Of a DNA stretch of 64,000 nucleotides, positions 1 through 12,414 are shown piece by piece. Under the pieces are notes generated by a model, which was given only the letters and a program-made list of their open reading frames with translations, made no database searches and was not told the DNA's origin. How positions within the stretch are numbered: the stretch's first letter is position 1; each line of letters begins with the position of its first letter. This stretch comes from Sclerodactyla briareus (lineage: Eukaryota; Echinodermata; Holothuroidea; Dendrochirotida; Sclerodactylidae): NCBI GenBank assembly GCA_026419785.1, contig JAODTK010005662.1, positions 83,701 through 147,700 on the forward strand. The letters run 5' to 3'. The position numbers and the translations under genes were made by a program.

Positions 1-1242
1 ATAATTCCAGTTATTCCTGAGAACGCCAGTTTTTTCTCACAAATTGCCTGAAAATGTCTGAAGGGTTCGATAAATTATCGGTAAACAACTACTGGATATC
101 ATTTTCCCTCTCCAGTGGCCAGCAGGTATTGCACATCTATGTTCGCCACTTACATCGACAATGGTGCCCCGCGGGGGACGTTATATGCGTCTTTCTTTTC
201 TGATATAAATGTTTGACATTCTGGAACCTTTTGATTTTCCCCTGGTCGTTACTCTAACCGAACAGGCGAAAACGGGAAACTCCCTGGACAAATCTATTAC
301 GAACAAAACACAACACAACATTCCCCACTATTGTCGGTAGCAGTATGGATTAGATAAGACTCTCTAGATCCATGATGTATTCCTGTATCGAAGGAAGTGG
401 CAGAATTGGTCGGGCATGGACCGATCGCTGTTTTGAAGATTTTTTTACCAGGTCAAATTCATAGTAGACATGATCGGATGGAGTTTATTTTCTTTCTGAT
501 GAATTGTGACACAGTAGATTTGGAGAAGTCTAGCAATTCGATACGGTTATCGGGCATGTGATTGATTAACCATATACATTCCTGGCGGAGGTTAAGTACT
601 GAAACAGAAGTGAACCAAACCTAATTTTGGCTGCATTGAAGGCAGCATGAGATTAGGCGCTGCTTATTCTTGCTTGATTACCACTGACAAGCAAGAAAAT
701 TAGTTTACCCTGAAAAGGCGGCGGTTAACGAGAAGAACATTGGAAATGTGCGTAAAAAGGGTGGGTAATTAGCCAATCACGTTGCAACATATCGAGGCCG
801 GATCGGTGAAGATGGCTAAAACAGCGGGGGGAACAAATGGGAGAAATTGAAAGCAAAATTGGTGAGTAATCTGAATGAGGGTTCAAATTTATCCATTGAA
901 TTGTCTCAGGAGCGGATTGAATGATTGCGGCTCTTCTGGAGCTGGTCATACGAGTCACGGTGAAAGTTCAGCTGCATTGTCATTTGGCAGAGGAGTTTAG
1001 CAGTCCTTCCCATTAACCCCATTCTAAAACCCCGTGAGATGCCATTGTGGCCATCCCGTATAATTGGAGTTTTCTCCCCTCCAACATCGTGGGGACCAGC
1101 AATCTTACGCCCCGGGACAATGTCAGTTCTATGTGTTGATGTCAGGAGGTGGGAGAAAATAGGAATACCGTACTGTGAGACAATGGTCTAAGACAAACGA
1201 GGAGGGCGGGTTTAGGAGACAAATTGAGGAGGATACTCAGGA
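1..1242. other. Non-coding stretch, nothing recognised
   Basis: All six frames are broken into short open stretches without recognisable protein similarity, codon bias or splice-linked exons. No RNA gene or repeat array was seen. This looks like ordinary intergenic or intronic DNA of an AT-rich animal genome. Confidence 0.5.
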
Positions 1243-1329
1243 GGCGGCATTAGCTCAGTCAGAGACTCCAGACTTGTGAAGCGGGAAAAACCCCCGTAAG
1301 TTCGAATCCAGAAAGCCCGCGGGCTTTTT
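1243..1329 (+). repeat. tRNA-like block (tRNA pseudogene or SINE head)
   Basis: An A-box-like TAGCTCAGTCAGAG lies at 1251-1264 and a consensus B box GTTCGAATCC at 1300-1309. The 49-base spacing is that of RNA polymerase III internal promoters. A T5 run at 1325-1329 directly follows and could act as a Pol III terminator. The arms do not fold into a good cloverleaf: the T stem flanking TTCGAAT is mismatched and the anticodon stem is weak. I therefore call it a decayed tRNA or the head of a tRNA-derived SINE, not a functional tRNA. The nearly self-complementary CCCGCGGG at 1317-1324 could also help form a 3' hairpin. Confidence 0.45.
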
Positions 1330-4300
1330 CCGTAGTGCCATTAGACAGGACATGACTCCTCAACTGTCACACGTCACCAAAGTGTAAAAAAATGGGGGAC
1401 AACTCGTGACTGGTGACTTGGATAAGTAGGAGTGATGCGTGTATGTGGCGCACCTATTGGGGAAGTCGCCGGGGGGCACGAGCAGGTAGCACACTGATAT
1501 GTGTGTCGGGAGTCGAACAGGAAAGAGGTGCGTACTATATCTAGTAGACATAGTATAGTTTACAGGCTGTGACAAGTCACTAATGATCAGGAGTATATAT
1601 GTGAGCACTTTGATCACGTCGAACGGCATCGTTGAACGCAGCCGTTTAACAATCACGGGAGGTGTTCATATCAACCTGACTCCACCTTAAAACTGGAAAA
1701 ACTGTTGTCACAAATAAATTCCATCATTCCAAAATGATAGGGTTAGCAACCTCTCTCCATAGTGCCGGAATTATAGTTTCATATCCAACGTAGTACAATA
1801 GGTTACATCACCAGGGTTGGTATCTATGCCGCTCTCAACTTTCAATGGATGTTTTGAATTCCTCTCACAATGACTCATCGGGCCCTTCACAGAATGGTTT
1901 ATTAGCTTTCCATCTTTCTTATATTTTTTATGGGGTCAGAGATTACACCGCATGTCGAACCCTGGTGCCCCATTTAATCAAATTTATAGAAGACTAGCTT
2001 GCTTAGCCTAGATAACTCGTCAGGCAGTTTATTATTTTATTGTCGATATCAGATGATCGTGTAAAGGAACGAATATGTGAAAAGTTGAAAAGCACTGCTC
2101 CGGAACAAGGACATAATTTTGCCATTAGGGTCAAAGGGGGCATTTTTTGTTCTGGTCATCTGTGTCCAGTCACCTTAATCTGACAAATCGCTACCGTCAA
2201 ACTGAAATTGTTAAATTCATAGCATACAGAACCGACTTATTTTGAGAAAAAGATCTCTAGGTGTTGCAATTGCGTTTTCTGATCGCCTTCGTTGTTACAA
2301 TGACCTTTAGAAGAGCCTTTTTGGTGAACATAATACTAAATAATACTAAACTCTAATAAATATGTTCTTATACTCGATCAAAGACTCACAATACGGTAAT
2401 TGTTAAAATGTATCATGATTGAAATTTGTAAATGAGTTCTGTTCTCATGGTCTCATCAATACCGCATTGGTACAGGTTGTAAAATCTGCAGACACGGCTC
2501 TCGTCCATTGGAATCAATTCTTGCCTTTAAGGGCCCTGTCAGCATCCCTCAAATCGAAAACAACACACTATAGGAAAACTTCCACCGTTCATGTTCATGT
2601 CAGTTTAGCTTCATGGAGTCAGTGACCTCACTCTGCATCGGCACACATATGTAATTTGTTACGTGCTGAGAGCCTACAGACGAAATATATTGCGGTAAGA
2701 ATAAACACTTTATGACCGTGGTTATGACGGCGCCTCATCATCGAGTTTTTCTGGTTATTTAAGCAACTCTGGAAAGTGTTGTTGACTGAACGGCTCGCAT
2801 CCAGCAGGATTATTGTTAGCCTATAAAGATTCCTTATACAGAGGTGAGCATCCTTTTTCTTTACAGGTTGTCACGGCACAGTCAAAGAGATCTGTTTTCG
2901 CTCAATTCAACATTGCTTCTCAAAACTTAACTGGGACACTGGGACACGTTGATCGTCATGCAACAGTACAAGGTTTCTCTTCAATATCATTGGCTTCCTC
3001 ATGCTATGAGCCCATTAATGGCTGATTGATATTTAGCTTTTTCAGCCAGGCCCCCACACTTAGTCGTGCCCGGCAGTCTGTTGCGTAGCAACCAACGTCC
3101 AACTCCGCTAATACAGGTGCCACGCACGACGGTAGGAGGTCCCATGATGAGTAACTGATCCACGGCGGCCTCCCGGCCCGCTGGATATGCTTTGGCCACT
3201 TGGGCCATGCCGTCAGTGGGTCCTAGCGAATCACTAATATTAGTTGGAGATGATAAGAAAGTGAGGAAGTGACATGACAATCGCAAAGCTTGGGTGGAAA
3301 ACATGTAATTGTAAACAGGGCCATAGTGACCTTAATTTAAAACATTCATCATCACTGCAAGAAACATCTGTACAAGGAATGAAAAAAAATCTATTGCGGT
3401 TATTAGACTGAATCGTCTTTCGAATCGTCCGGTAGTAGACGCTTCCGCGTTTGCCCTAATTCTCCTATATTTTGATTTGAGCGAAAACAAGACACGAGTG
3501 GACACGATGAGCTTTATGGATTCACAGTGCTGGCAAATGCGAAGTTGGAGTGCTACACGTGAATTCAATCAATCCAACGCCACTAAGTAGTGTAACTGGA
3601 ACCCTGCAATAGTTCGGAGGCAGAATGTCAATTTTTTTTTTTTTTGTTTTTTATAGTTTTTCGTACTGTTGTACTGGCGCACTTATTGTGTTTCCATTCG
3701 GAGGGGATCAGTTTAAATAAAAGTCCATCGTGACTACAAAGGAATACAGGTTATAGATCATGCATCAGAAGCAGCGCGCAAAATTCAAAGCTTTCATCGG
3801 TTTCCTGTGGGGAGACATGCTGCCCGCAAGTCATCATTTGGCGCCTTCAATCTGACAAGCCTGGAAGGCAGCTCTATGAAAACTGACAATTACGCTAAAT
3901 CCGTTGGAGGTAGCCTTGTGGTAACAAGTTATACAGACCTGTAAGGATGGTAATAATTGCATTTCTTCGATCAAGAAGCAGGGTACTTCAAAAATAACTT
4001 GAAAAAAAAAATATCGGCCAAAGTAGCTGTCGTGAGAGGCAGGAATCAAGCGATGAGGTATGGATGCACGCAAGAGTCGCAATATCTCCAAGATGTATCA
4101 ATAGTGGTCTTTACAAGGTCTCATTCAAATAGGGAAATGGATAGAATAGTACGCTTACGGATTTCCGATAAAGTTGCGCCAATTCGGAAATCAGAATAAA
4201 ATCAAGAGTGGCGTTTTCTCTAACGATTTTTCTAGGTAAATTGCCCAGTGGTACCAATTTTCGTAACAAAGGAGTGTTCTTTGAGCTTTTAGCTCAAGCC

Positions 4301-5251
4301 AAGGGTAACCGTGAATAAAATAGACTGTTGGAACGCAACCTCAATCTGCACTTTGGTATTGAACAAAAACAAAACAAGGGGAGAGCCATCTCCGGAGTGA
4401 ACTAGCAACTGTCGTTATGGCGGCCGGTAAAATATATATCCAACGCAAACAGACTTTAGGCAAGAGGTAATTTGGAATATGCCCATGGGCAAGTACTTCT
4501 ATGATTATGTAGCGTTTGTGGCGATTTCACAAGTTTTCTCACGTCGGGGGTCTCCTGATCGACAGAACATATGGGGTACTGGTCAAATCGTTGGATAAAA
4601 TGCATTTTGACGAAAACGTGGTCGGTTGGTTGGAAACCATTGCCCAGAAGACCACAGATAATCTACCACAACATTGACGAGTGCACTCCTAAAAAATTGT
4701 GTAACTGGCACCTAGATGAGTGGGGGGTGACTACATTTCCAACCTTCATTGTGATAATCCATATGCACAAGGTGGTCATTTTTTGCACAACTTCACACAC
4801 TGTTATGTATTTATCACACACCGGGATAATGTGTGTGCTATACACAGTGTTGTGTAGATTATACACAAACAGTTCTAGGAGTGTGTGGCGAATAATTACA
4901 AACCCACTCAGCTCAACATCCAATCCGAACCGACACTTTCTTTTCGGAGTTCTTTATTGCAGTTCGCGTTGATCATAAGAATGTGCTGGTCAGTTCGAAT
5001 TTAGTTCGATTATTTCAGTAGGGTCGGTAGGGGGAAAGGACAACGAGAATCGTTAGCAGAATCTGCCATATGAACATATCATTAACATAGATATCAGTTA
5101 CCATCTGTGTCACGATTCGAAGTTTGAGACTTAGCACGTAAGTATTAAATATTAGATATTCCAGCTATCAACGCCAAATACCTTGCATTTTTCTTTAGGA
5201 GCGATTCTGATCGTAGGACGCTGTTAGCTTTTCTGAAAAGAGTAGGACAAC
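1330..5251. other. Non-coding stretch with minor repeats
   Basis: No gene recognised. A short tandem AATACTAAATAATACTAAA lies near 2333-2351. A T-rich run lies at 3632-3645. A palindromic X-box-like GTTGCGTAGCAAC is at 3080-3092. An imperfect inverted repeat of ACACACTG and TGTGTGCT type spans about 4785-4860 around a CCGGGATAAT loop. The open frames of 60-130 codons here show no recognisable similarity. The one at 3304-2999 on the minus strand is GC-richer than its surroundings but was not identified. Confidence 0.4.
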
Positions 5252-6278
5252 TTAGACGGTAACAAGGTAAGAAACGTAATATAAACAATTACAGATAGGA
5301 ATACTATATACGGAAGTGAGGTGATGTTCTTCGAGAATTTCTGAAGAAGGAAGCGACTTCCATAAGGGCCTTCCAAATTCACAGCGATAATTGCTCAGTG
5401 AGAATTCACCATGGATAGAGCTGGCCTGGTGACGGAGAATACGGCGTTGTTCTGTAAAAGGAGTGGAGCTTCTTAGGTCCAGCTGCGGGGGAATGAGATT
5501 ACGGAAAATATTTGGCAAATCGTTGTTACGATCGTAGGTGAAAACACTTGAATTTGTATTATCATCAATTGAGTATGCATAAGCTACTGTGTAGAGCATT
5601 GGTTGGGAGACGGTACTGATTGATGTCATTGTCTTCAAATTCGATTTTTGCAAATTTTGCAGCTGTTTGGGGCCGTCTTGCAGTCAGACAGTGATTTCGA
5701 TACCATAGGCAATTTCGAGTAGACTAAAGAGTAATAATCTGAAAGGCTCAAGGTAGAAAAGAACATCTTAGACGATAAAATAGCCGTGTATGTGACGAGG
5801 GTACTACTGCCAGGTAATTCAAGATGAGTTCAAGATATAACTTATCGTAAACGAGGAGCCCGGGAACTTAGTATGTTCAGTCGACAAAAATATGAAAACC
5901 TTAAGGTCAAAGGGACCTCGGGACAGAATGCTCGTTAACCATCTTAGCGTGGAAAATGGTGTAGTTAGTTTTCCCAAGATGGAGTGTGAGATTGTTGGCG
6001 TCAAACTACACTTTAAGATTACTGAGGGTGTTTTCTTTTTTGCGTGGAGGCCAGTCCTTAGTCATGGACCAAGAACATAGTGGCATCAGCAAAGAGACGG
6101 AGCGTTCATTGGGAGGCGCATTTTCCATGCCGTTAACATAGATTAGAAAAAAACAGGGCCCGAGAACGAGCTTGGGGACGCCAACATCCATTCCCGATGA
6201 GACGCCTTCGGTTAGACACATTGTTCCTGTAATAAAGATGATTGGATATAAAGTCAGGGGCGTTTCCGCGTATACCAT
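5252..6278 (-). pseudogene. Decayed non-LTR retrotransposon reverse transcriptase fragment
   Basis: Read on the minus strand, the 6278-6006 frame carries the RT palm signature: a degenerate GVPxxxLGPxxFLIYVN block, where the normal form is GVPQGSVLGPLLFLIYVND. The catalytic motif C follows in a shifted frame as FADATMFLVHD, with codons at 6082-6093, so the second catalytic Asp is replaced by Ala. More shifted pieces follow through 5819. The 5653-5252 frame resembles the C-terminal domain of LINE RTs, with an 'LP..F..L' segment and 'GRPLWKSLPSSEI', like the usual 'LWNSLP'. Endonuclease and ORF1 were not found, so the copy is 5' truncated. At least three frame changes and in-frame stops show it is dead. 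The clade is not resolved; the palm block is of CR1/L2/jockey type. Confidence 0.75.
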
Positions 6279-6585
6279 AGGTTGAAGATTTTAAGCAAGA
6301 TATGTGATTAACATAACCGACGCTTCCCTGAGGTGAAGATGAATGCTCATCTCCCTTTTAACTTACAGTTTCAAGGAGAGCGTATTTGTGGGCCCTTCCT
6401 AAAACGAAATTGTGATTCGAACAGAGTATCGTTGTCATCTCTAAATTTCCGAAGACCTTTTCCTCAATGACAACGCTCGAGGATTCTATTCAAACAAGGA
6501 AGCGAACTTTCGGTCGGTAGTTCTCATGGAGTTGACTGTCACCCCTTTTCGAAGATAGCAATCACCTTAGCCACTTCAAGGAATC

Positions 6586-6711
6586 ATATATATATATATA
6601 TCTATATATATATATATAGATATATATATATATAATATATATATATATATATCTATATATATATATAGATATATATATATATATTATATATATATATATC
6701 TATATATATAT

Positions 6712-6749
<38 letters not shown>

Positions 6750-6774
6750 GATATATATATATATATATATATAT
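6586..6774. repeat. (AT)n microsatellite with phased TCTA/TAGA interruptions
   Basis: About 190 bases of alternating A and T, broken at intervals by TATCTATA, TATAGATA and TAATATAT. The interruptions come as complementary pairs, so the array can fold into nested hairpins. Open frames of the Ile-Tyr repeat type come only from this array. Confidence 0.95.
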
Positions 6775-9564
6775 GTTGAAAATGTGGCAAAGGATAGGAG
6801 AAAGAACATGGGATACACTCTTAATGGCTCTCGGAGATATCGTTCAGAGTATCCCATATTTTCTTTGAGGTGGATTGGTTTGAGATGAAGGCCGATCCTT
6901 GTATTAAGGTTTCCTTACCTGATTTAGCATACCTAATGACCTTCCTGGAGTAGATCTATATGTCTCCTTTTGACGATGTTGAGAAGAACGACAATCCATA
7001 TACTTCTTGAATGCATTCCGTATATTTCTATGTAATTTCTATCACCGGCGGGTTGCCCTTCGAAGCGAACTCCTGCTTATACACAGCCAGTTCAGCACTT
7101 CTTCCTGCCTAATCAATGACTGGGCTATTCCACATTGTATCCATAAATAAGATTCTAGCTTTCCCAATTATAACATACTTGAGAGGTGTACGTGATAAAA
7201 GTAGCCTATGCTGATTTGAAAGTCAGAATCAGTTTCTCGAAAAAGAAATACACTATATTTATTACTATTGTATACGAGGGCGTACTCAAGATCATTCGCC
7301 TCCCGAATGTAATTTGGGTGTTGTGACGGAGGCACAATGGTGATATTAAAATCATAACTACCGACTAAGATGGCATGAAGCGAGCCAGGAGGACTATGTA
7401 GACCGCTTGCTGCTTCAAATTGCCATATTTGCGTTATTTGGAGTGTTCCATATGCAGAATGCCAGACCGCTAATGATTGACACTCGATACTTTTTACTTT
7501 CATACATAAAATTGCAATGGGAAAAATGCGCAGGTTCCATCCCCCCGCTGCAGCAGTCACGTAGTGCGCTGATAACATAAGATGACCAGAGAAACAAAAA
7601 ATATATCATCATAATGATTATATTGTCGTTTTCGTGATGGCAAGTAGGCTTTAAAGTTACGTTACTGAATATATTATTTACATACTAAAATGGGTCCGAA
7701 AAAGGCCAATTGATTACGGTATGAATATACGAACGGTTAGATACAAACTGTTCGGAACAATACCCAGCAGGATCAAGGATATGATAAATGAACACTGATT
7801 CTGGCTCGAACAATAGTCTCTTTTTGTTACGATTTGCTTTGATCATCATGTGGGCTCTAAGCAAGTCGTTAAATTTTTTTTAGGATCGATACACCTGGAA
7901 AATATATCATGGCTCATGCTCATATATTGCCTAATTTGGGCTGGATTCGTTGGCAGCATCGGCCTAATTTTGGCTTAATTCGTCACTAACTCCCTAGGGT
8001 TATTCCACCGGTAATACCTCTTACCCACTCTTAACTTGGGCCTAGTACTAGTCGACCTAATTGAATGATGACTATATCCCGAACCCGAACACGAACCCTG
8101 CTGACAGCTACCCCACCTCCTAACCGTAGCCCTATGCCGCCAAATTTTGCAAGAAAAAACCCAATAGTTTCTTCCAAGTTAGGTGCATATAAAACTCGGA
8201 GATGGGCGCCGCCATGTTCTCCTCCTCAAATAAATGGCAAGGGACCCGAACAAACAAGTCTATTATGATGGGTTCCACACCCTACTGGCAAGGATTTCAT
8301 GTACGGTTACTCATTTTTCATTATCTATCATAAGCACTAATGAGCAATCCTATGCACGCTTTTCCAATGAATTCCTGAACTATATACTGTGAAAATAAAA
8401 TTAACGCTAATTCGGCTTTAACTATTAGATACACTATTCCGAAAAATAATAATGAAAAAAACAAAACCTTTATACCTACAAGGGGTTGAGTGAGAGGCAA
8501 AAATCCTTATCAAAATGGCCGTACCCTGCTGAACATTCAAACTGGCATATCTCGGAAAGTAAACACTAGTTTTCCATCAAATTTGGGAGAGATGTTTATT
8601 GCATGTAGGTCTCTCATTTGTTCATTGTTATTCACTGTTCGGAAAATCAGACTCACATTTCCTTTGCTATTCTAGTCCGAGTCGAGACAACTGTGTGGGA
8701 CATCGAAGACATCTACGGGTGCGTAAGTTTATGTTAACAATTGGCCATACAGTGAAGTACGTGTTAAGGATAACGATTCAAGGTGAATATAGATGGGCTG
8801 CAGTTCTTTGCCCGTTTTTCCATGGAATTGGTGAATAACCTCAATGTTAAGGTCATGTAAAACATCGAATGTTCTATCTCCTCACTCTCTGCTAAAACCC
8901 AGGAAGTTCCAGGCTTCCTTAATTGTTGAATGAATTGCTATGATAACTGGGCATAATGGAATGACACAACGAGACTTGAGCGTGTTTCGTTTGAATAATC
9001 TCAACTCTCATTTATTATGATGGACATGCTTTCGGTCTTGCACAATAACATGCACGTGCCTCTAACTATACCGAAAACGTATGAACGTCAGGTTCAGACT
9101 AAACACCTTACGTTTTTCCTTGGCTAGTATATTTATTCGCAATATTTATAATTGATCCTGCAGTTGTATTTTCAATACACACATTGTGGCATATACACAT
9201 GGGGCTGACCACATTATTCACGCGGCATTGCCCGGAATGTGATGCTCGGTGAGGCGTTCTATGACGTCAACGCAAGAATATGCGCACATCGTCGTTTATT
9301 CTTTATTAGGCAAAATGATCGTGTCATTGCAAATGATTGTTAAAGCGATTCCGTGAGTCAACGGTTTACACAAGAGGATTAGAAGTTTAGGCGTCGAATC
9401 ACACCCAAATCATACGTGTCATTAATCCGATAACCGTTTTGTCATGCTTTTCTAATTGTGGCTTCACATATTCCAGATTCGCCCTACACTCGCGTTCCGC
9501 ACCCACGTTTGCAGTGGTGTAGATTTGTTCCTGGCATTGAGGGGGGAGGGGGTGACCTGGCGGG
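6775..9564. other. Non-coding stretch, nothing recognised
   Basis: The longest open frame here (7578-7168, minus, 136 codons) overlaps another minus-strand frame and has no recognisable domain. A CCTAA/CCCGAAC-rich patch at about 8030-8120 (CCCGAACCCGAACACGAACCC) is a short degenerate repeat. No RNA gene or transposon terminus was seen. Confidence 0.4.
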
Positions 9565-10890
9565 ATACTATCTAAGCGGAGCGCCACCATGGGTTGGCGC
9601 GGTTCGTGCAAGGAAATCTTTGGATTTAAGGACCTTCAGATGGCCGGAAAAGGCAAAGGCGGGTGTTTTGAGCTGTATTGAACCAGCCATGAAAAGATGT
9701 TTCGCATGCCTGCAATTTCCAATTCAATGAGAGGAAAAAAAAAAATCTATAGAAAGGGTATACTATCCGATGAGTCAGATTATACCGAATCAATATCTAC
9801 TATGCATCCTCTTACATTCATTCTATTTGCCAAGTTCCATACTAGCCCTTCATACCACAAGTTACATTCGTCCAAACAGCCCTCCATAAGAGGCCTAAAT
9901 GTCCTAAACTTGTCCGTAATTAATTTGAAATCATAGTACACCGCACAGATTTGCTAGAACTGTGATATCGTCAATCTTAGTGGCGTACCACCATCCGACT
10001 GGCGCGTAGGTCCACGAAAGATTTTCGTTTCACAGCCCCACCCCCCCCCCCCCCCCCTCCCTCCAGATTGCAGGAAATGGCACTTCCCAACCTTACTATG
10101 GCAGTGAGCAACATCCTGAAATTGACAATGAATTTCTCAAAACTGGTCAATATTTACTTTATTCCTTACAATTCTCCATCGTAGCCCTCATTACTACCAT
10201 ATCTCTATTTTTAGAGGTATTCCGCTGCCCGCAGACCCTTCCAATTGGGTTAGAGGTTGCCTGCATCTTGGAAATTCGCTTGAACATCACGGCATGTCGT
10301 GGAAAATGTGTGCATTTTTCGGCCCTTTGATTAAGAAAAAACAACAACAAAAAAACGAGCCAGTCAGTAGAACATTTGGCATTTGGTTCAGATTTCGTTC
10401 CTATTCAATTTTCTTGTCCAAACATGTCCCACTCCCAGAATTGTTTTGTCCCGCCTCCGCATATAGTGCCAAAAGTCAATTACGTAAACCTTCATAATGA
10501 TTGCCCGACCCCTGCCCTATTGTCTTCTCCGTTGCATATAGCTTTCAATAGCTTTCATCAAGAAGCAGCAGTCAGCTATTATAAACAATGAGATTAGAAG
10601 TAACAAACTCCATCCATGGTTATGTGCAATGTTACGAAATGCAGTTGGAATCCAGCATCATTGGGGACAACATGCTCGTGTCCAACAAATGCTGCTTGTC
10701 GGCCTCTCCCATATGCTCATCGCACTTGTAGATGACACGTATTAAGAAAGAGGAAGCATGTGGGGCCAAAACTGACCAGGTTATTGGTCCTACTGTATAG
10801 AATATATGTACGTAACATAGAAACCGCCGCTCGCAGCGCGAATTGTGTTTGCGGTTCGGCTCCTCAACTTATAATTTTGCCAAGTTATCT
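9565..10890. repeat. Segmental tandem duplication, copy A
   Basis: This block aligns collinearly, with many indels, to copy B at 11188-12260. Matching landmarks include ATCTAAGCGG (9570 and 11193), ATGCATCCTCT (9802 and 11330), a TCCATACTAGCCCTTC segment, GGTATTCCGCTG/AGTCTTCCGCTG, CAGAATTGTTTTG/CAGAATTGTTCTG, TTATAAACAATAAGA-like (about 10579 and 11946), GGTTATGTGCA and TGTAGATGAC. The offset falls from about 1623 to 1367 because of indels. No protein is recognisable in either copy; the short open frames at 10294-10591 are not conserved as frames between them. It could be a duplicated piece of an unknown transposon or of local non-coding DNA. Confidence 0.75.
10041..10057 (+). repeat. Poly(C) run
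   Basis: A 17-base uninterrupted C run inside duplication copy A, followed by TCCCTCC. The matching place in copy B (about 11512) has only CCCCC, so the run expanded after the duplication. Confidence 0.9.
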
Positions 10891-11187
10891 TGTGACAATA
10901 TGTTCGCAGGTCTTGTGTTTTGCCGTACTGTACCTCGCGTTGGTGGCTGCTACCTTCATTTATTTTATTTTGGGAGATCCTGCCTGGATTTTTTTGACGC
11001 CCATGGTGCAGGATTATACCGAGATAGTCTCTGGTGCCTCACAATGTAAACTCTATCAGAATATCACTCTGCCGTTAAGATATAGGTATTAATAACCTTG
11101 GTTTATCCAACAAAGTGTATTTTCCTTACATATTTCCGTTATTGGCGTGATCCACTGTGCGAGGCTTTTCGGGAACACCTGTACGAA

Positions 11188-12260
11188 CACTAATCTAAGC
11201 GGGCGTCACTATGATTGGAGCGTACGTCCCTGAAAATCTTGCAATTTCTATTTTAGTGATAGATAATCCATCTTGGATATTTTATACATTCGAAGGTCGA
11301 GTTCAATTACAAGGAAAATCATAACTACCATGCATCCTCTTTCATTCGTTCATCTGCTGTTCCATACTAGCCCTTCTAATCGTTTACATTTGTTCATCAG
11401 CCCCTCCACATAGGCCTACATGTCACAATTGAAATCATAGTAGCAACCGCACTGATCAGGTAACTGAGGACAATCGTCGTCAAGATCAGTGTCGGCGCGT
11501 TTTTACCGACCCCCAGCTGCAGGAAACGGCACGTCCCGGCTTATGCCAGTAAGCCACATCACTGAAATTGACAATAGAATGTTTATCCGTACAATTTTCT
11601 CTTGTTCCTCCATTCCTACCATACCTCTATTTTTTTTAGAGTCTTCCGCTGGCGCATAGAGGACCCTTCCAATTTGAGTGTTGAACTCACTGTCGTCGGA
11701 AAGTGTGCATTTTCGAGCTTTGATAAATACGAATCGAGATTTTCAGGTTTGTTCCCGTTCGATTTTTTTTCATTCCAACATTTTATTGTCTCAGAATTGT
11801 TCTGCCCCGGCCTCCGCGCCTATATATTTGCCACGTCATCTGCGTTAAACCTTCAAACGATGTGCACGATCCCCTGCCCATTTTTTTCCGTTGCAAAATT
11901 GCTTTCCATCATTAAGAGCGCACGTCAGGCTGGAAAGCCAGTCTGTTATAAACAATAAGATTAGAGGTAGAGTAAACTCTAGCTATTGGTTATGTGCAGT
12001 GTTAGGAATATGCCGTTTGCATCCCAGCATTGGTGGGGGAGCGAGCATTATTGTGTCCCCAACCCAATATCTGTGGCCTTCCCATATGTCAACGCCACCT
12101 GTAGATGACGAGTTTGGGAAACACATATTTGCTGACGAAGTTATTGTGCATTGGGCCTACTATATTTCCATGTACCGAAAAGATAGAAAGCAGCGCGCGC
12201 ATGCGCGAAATCTTTAGCATTTTGGCCTCCTCACAACATAAAATTAGGCCAATCTGATTA
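11188..12260. repeat. Segmental tandem duplication, copy B
   Basis: Diverged second copy of the 9565-10890 segment. Similarity can be followed past the TGTAGATGAC landmark (12098) into GGCCTACTATATTTCCATGTAC and GGCCTCCTCA, which correspond to 10780-10890 in copy A. Divergence and indels imply an old event. The 118-codon frame at 11602-11958 and the overlapping 11891-12217 frame are not shared by copy A and are probably chance. Confidence 0.75.
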
Positions 12261-12355
12261 GAAATATATTTGTTATGTATTTGCGTTAGGGCCGTTAATG
12301 TACTCATTGCTACATTATTTCATTCATTATTGTGGGAGGCATGCTGGGACTCATT

Positions 12356-12414
12356 GGGGGGGGGGGGGGTGTGATTACATAGGGCATCCTCCCCCAACAA
12401 AATATTGGGGGATG
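12356..12414. repeat. Poly(G) run and adjoining hairpin
   Basis: A 14-base G run (12356-12369) is followed by an inverted repeat. CATCCTCCCCCAA at 12385-12397 pairs with TTGGGGGATG at 12405-12414 around a short AT-rich loop. The hairpin is G:C-rich and could form a stable structure next to the G tract. Confidence 0.7.

Noticed and set aside
1243-1322. Functional tRNA gene
   Set aside because: A and B boxes are present but anticodon, T and acceptor stems do not pair convincingly.
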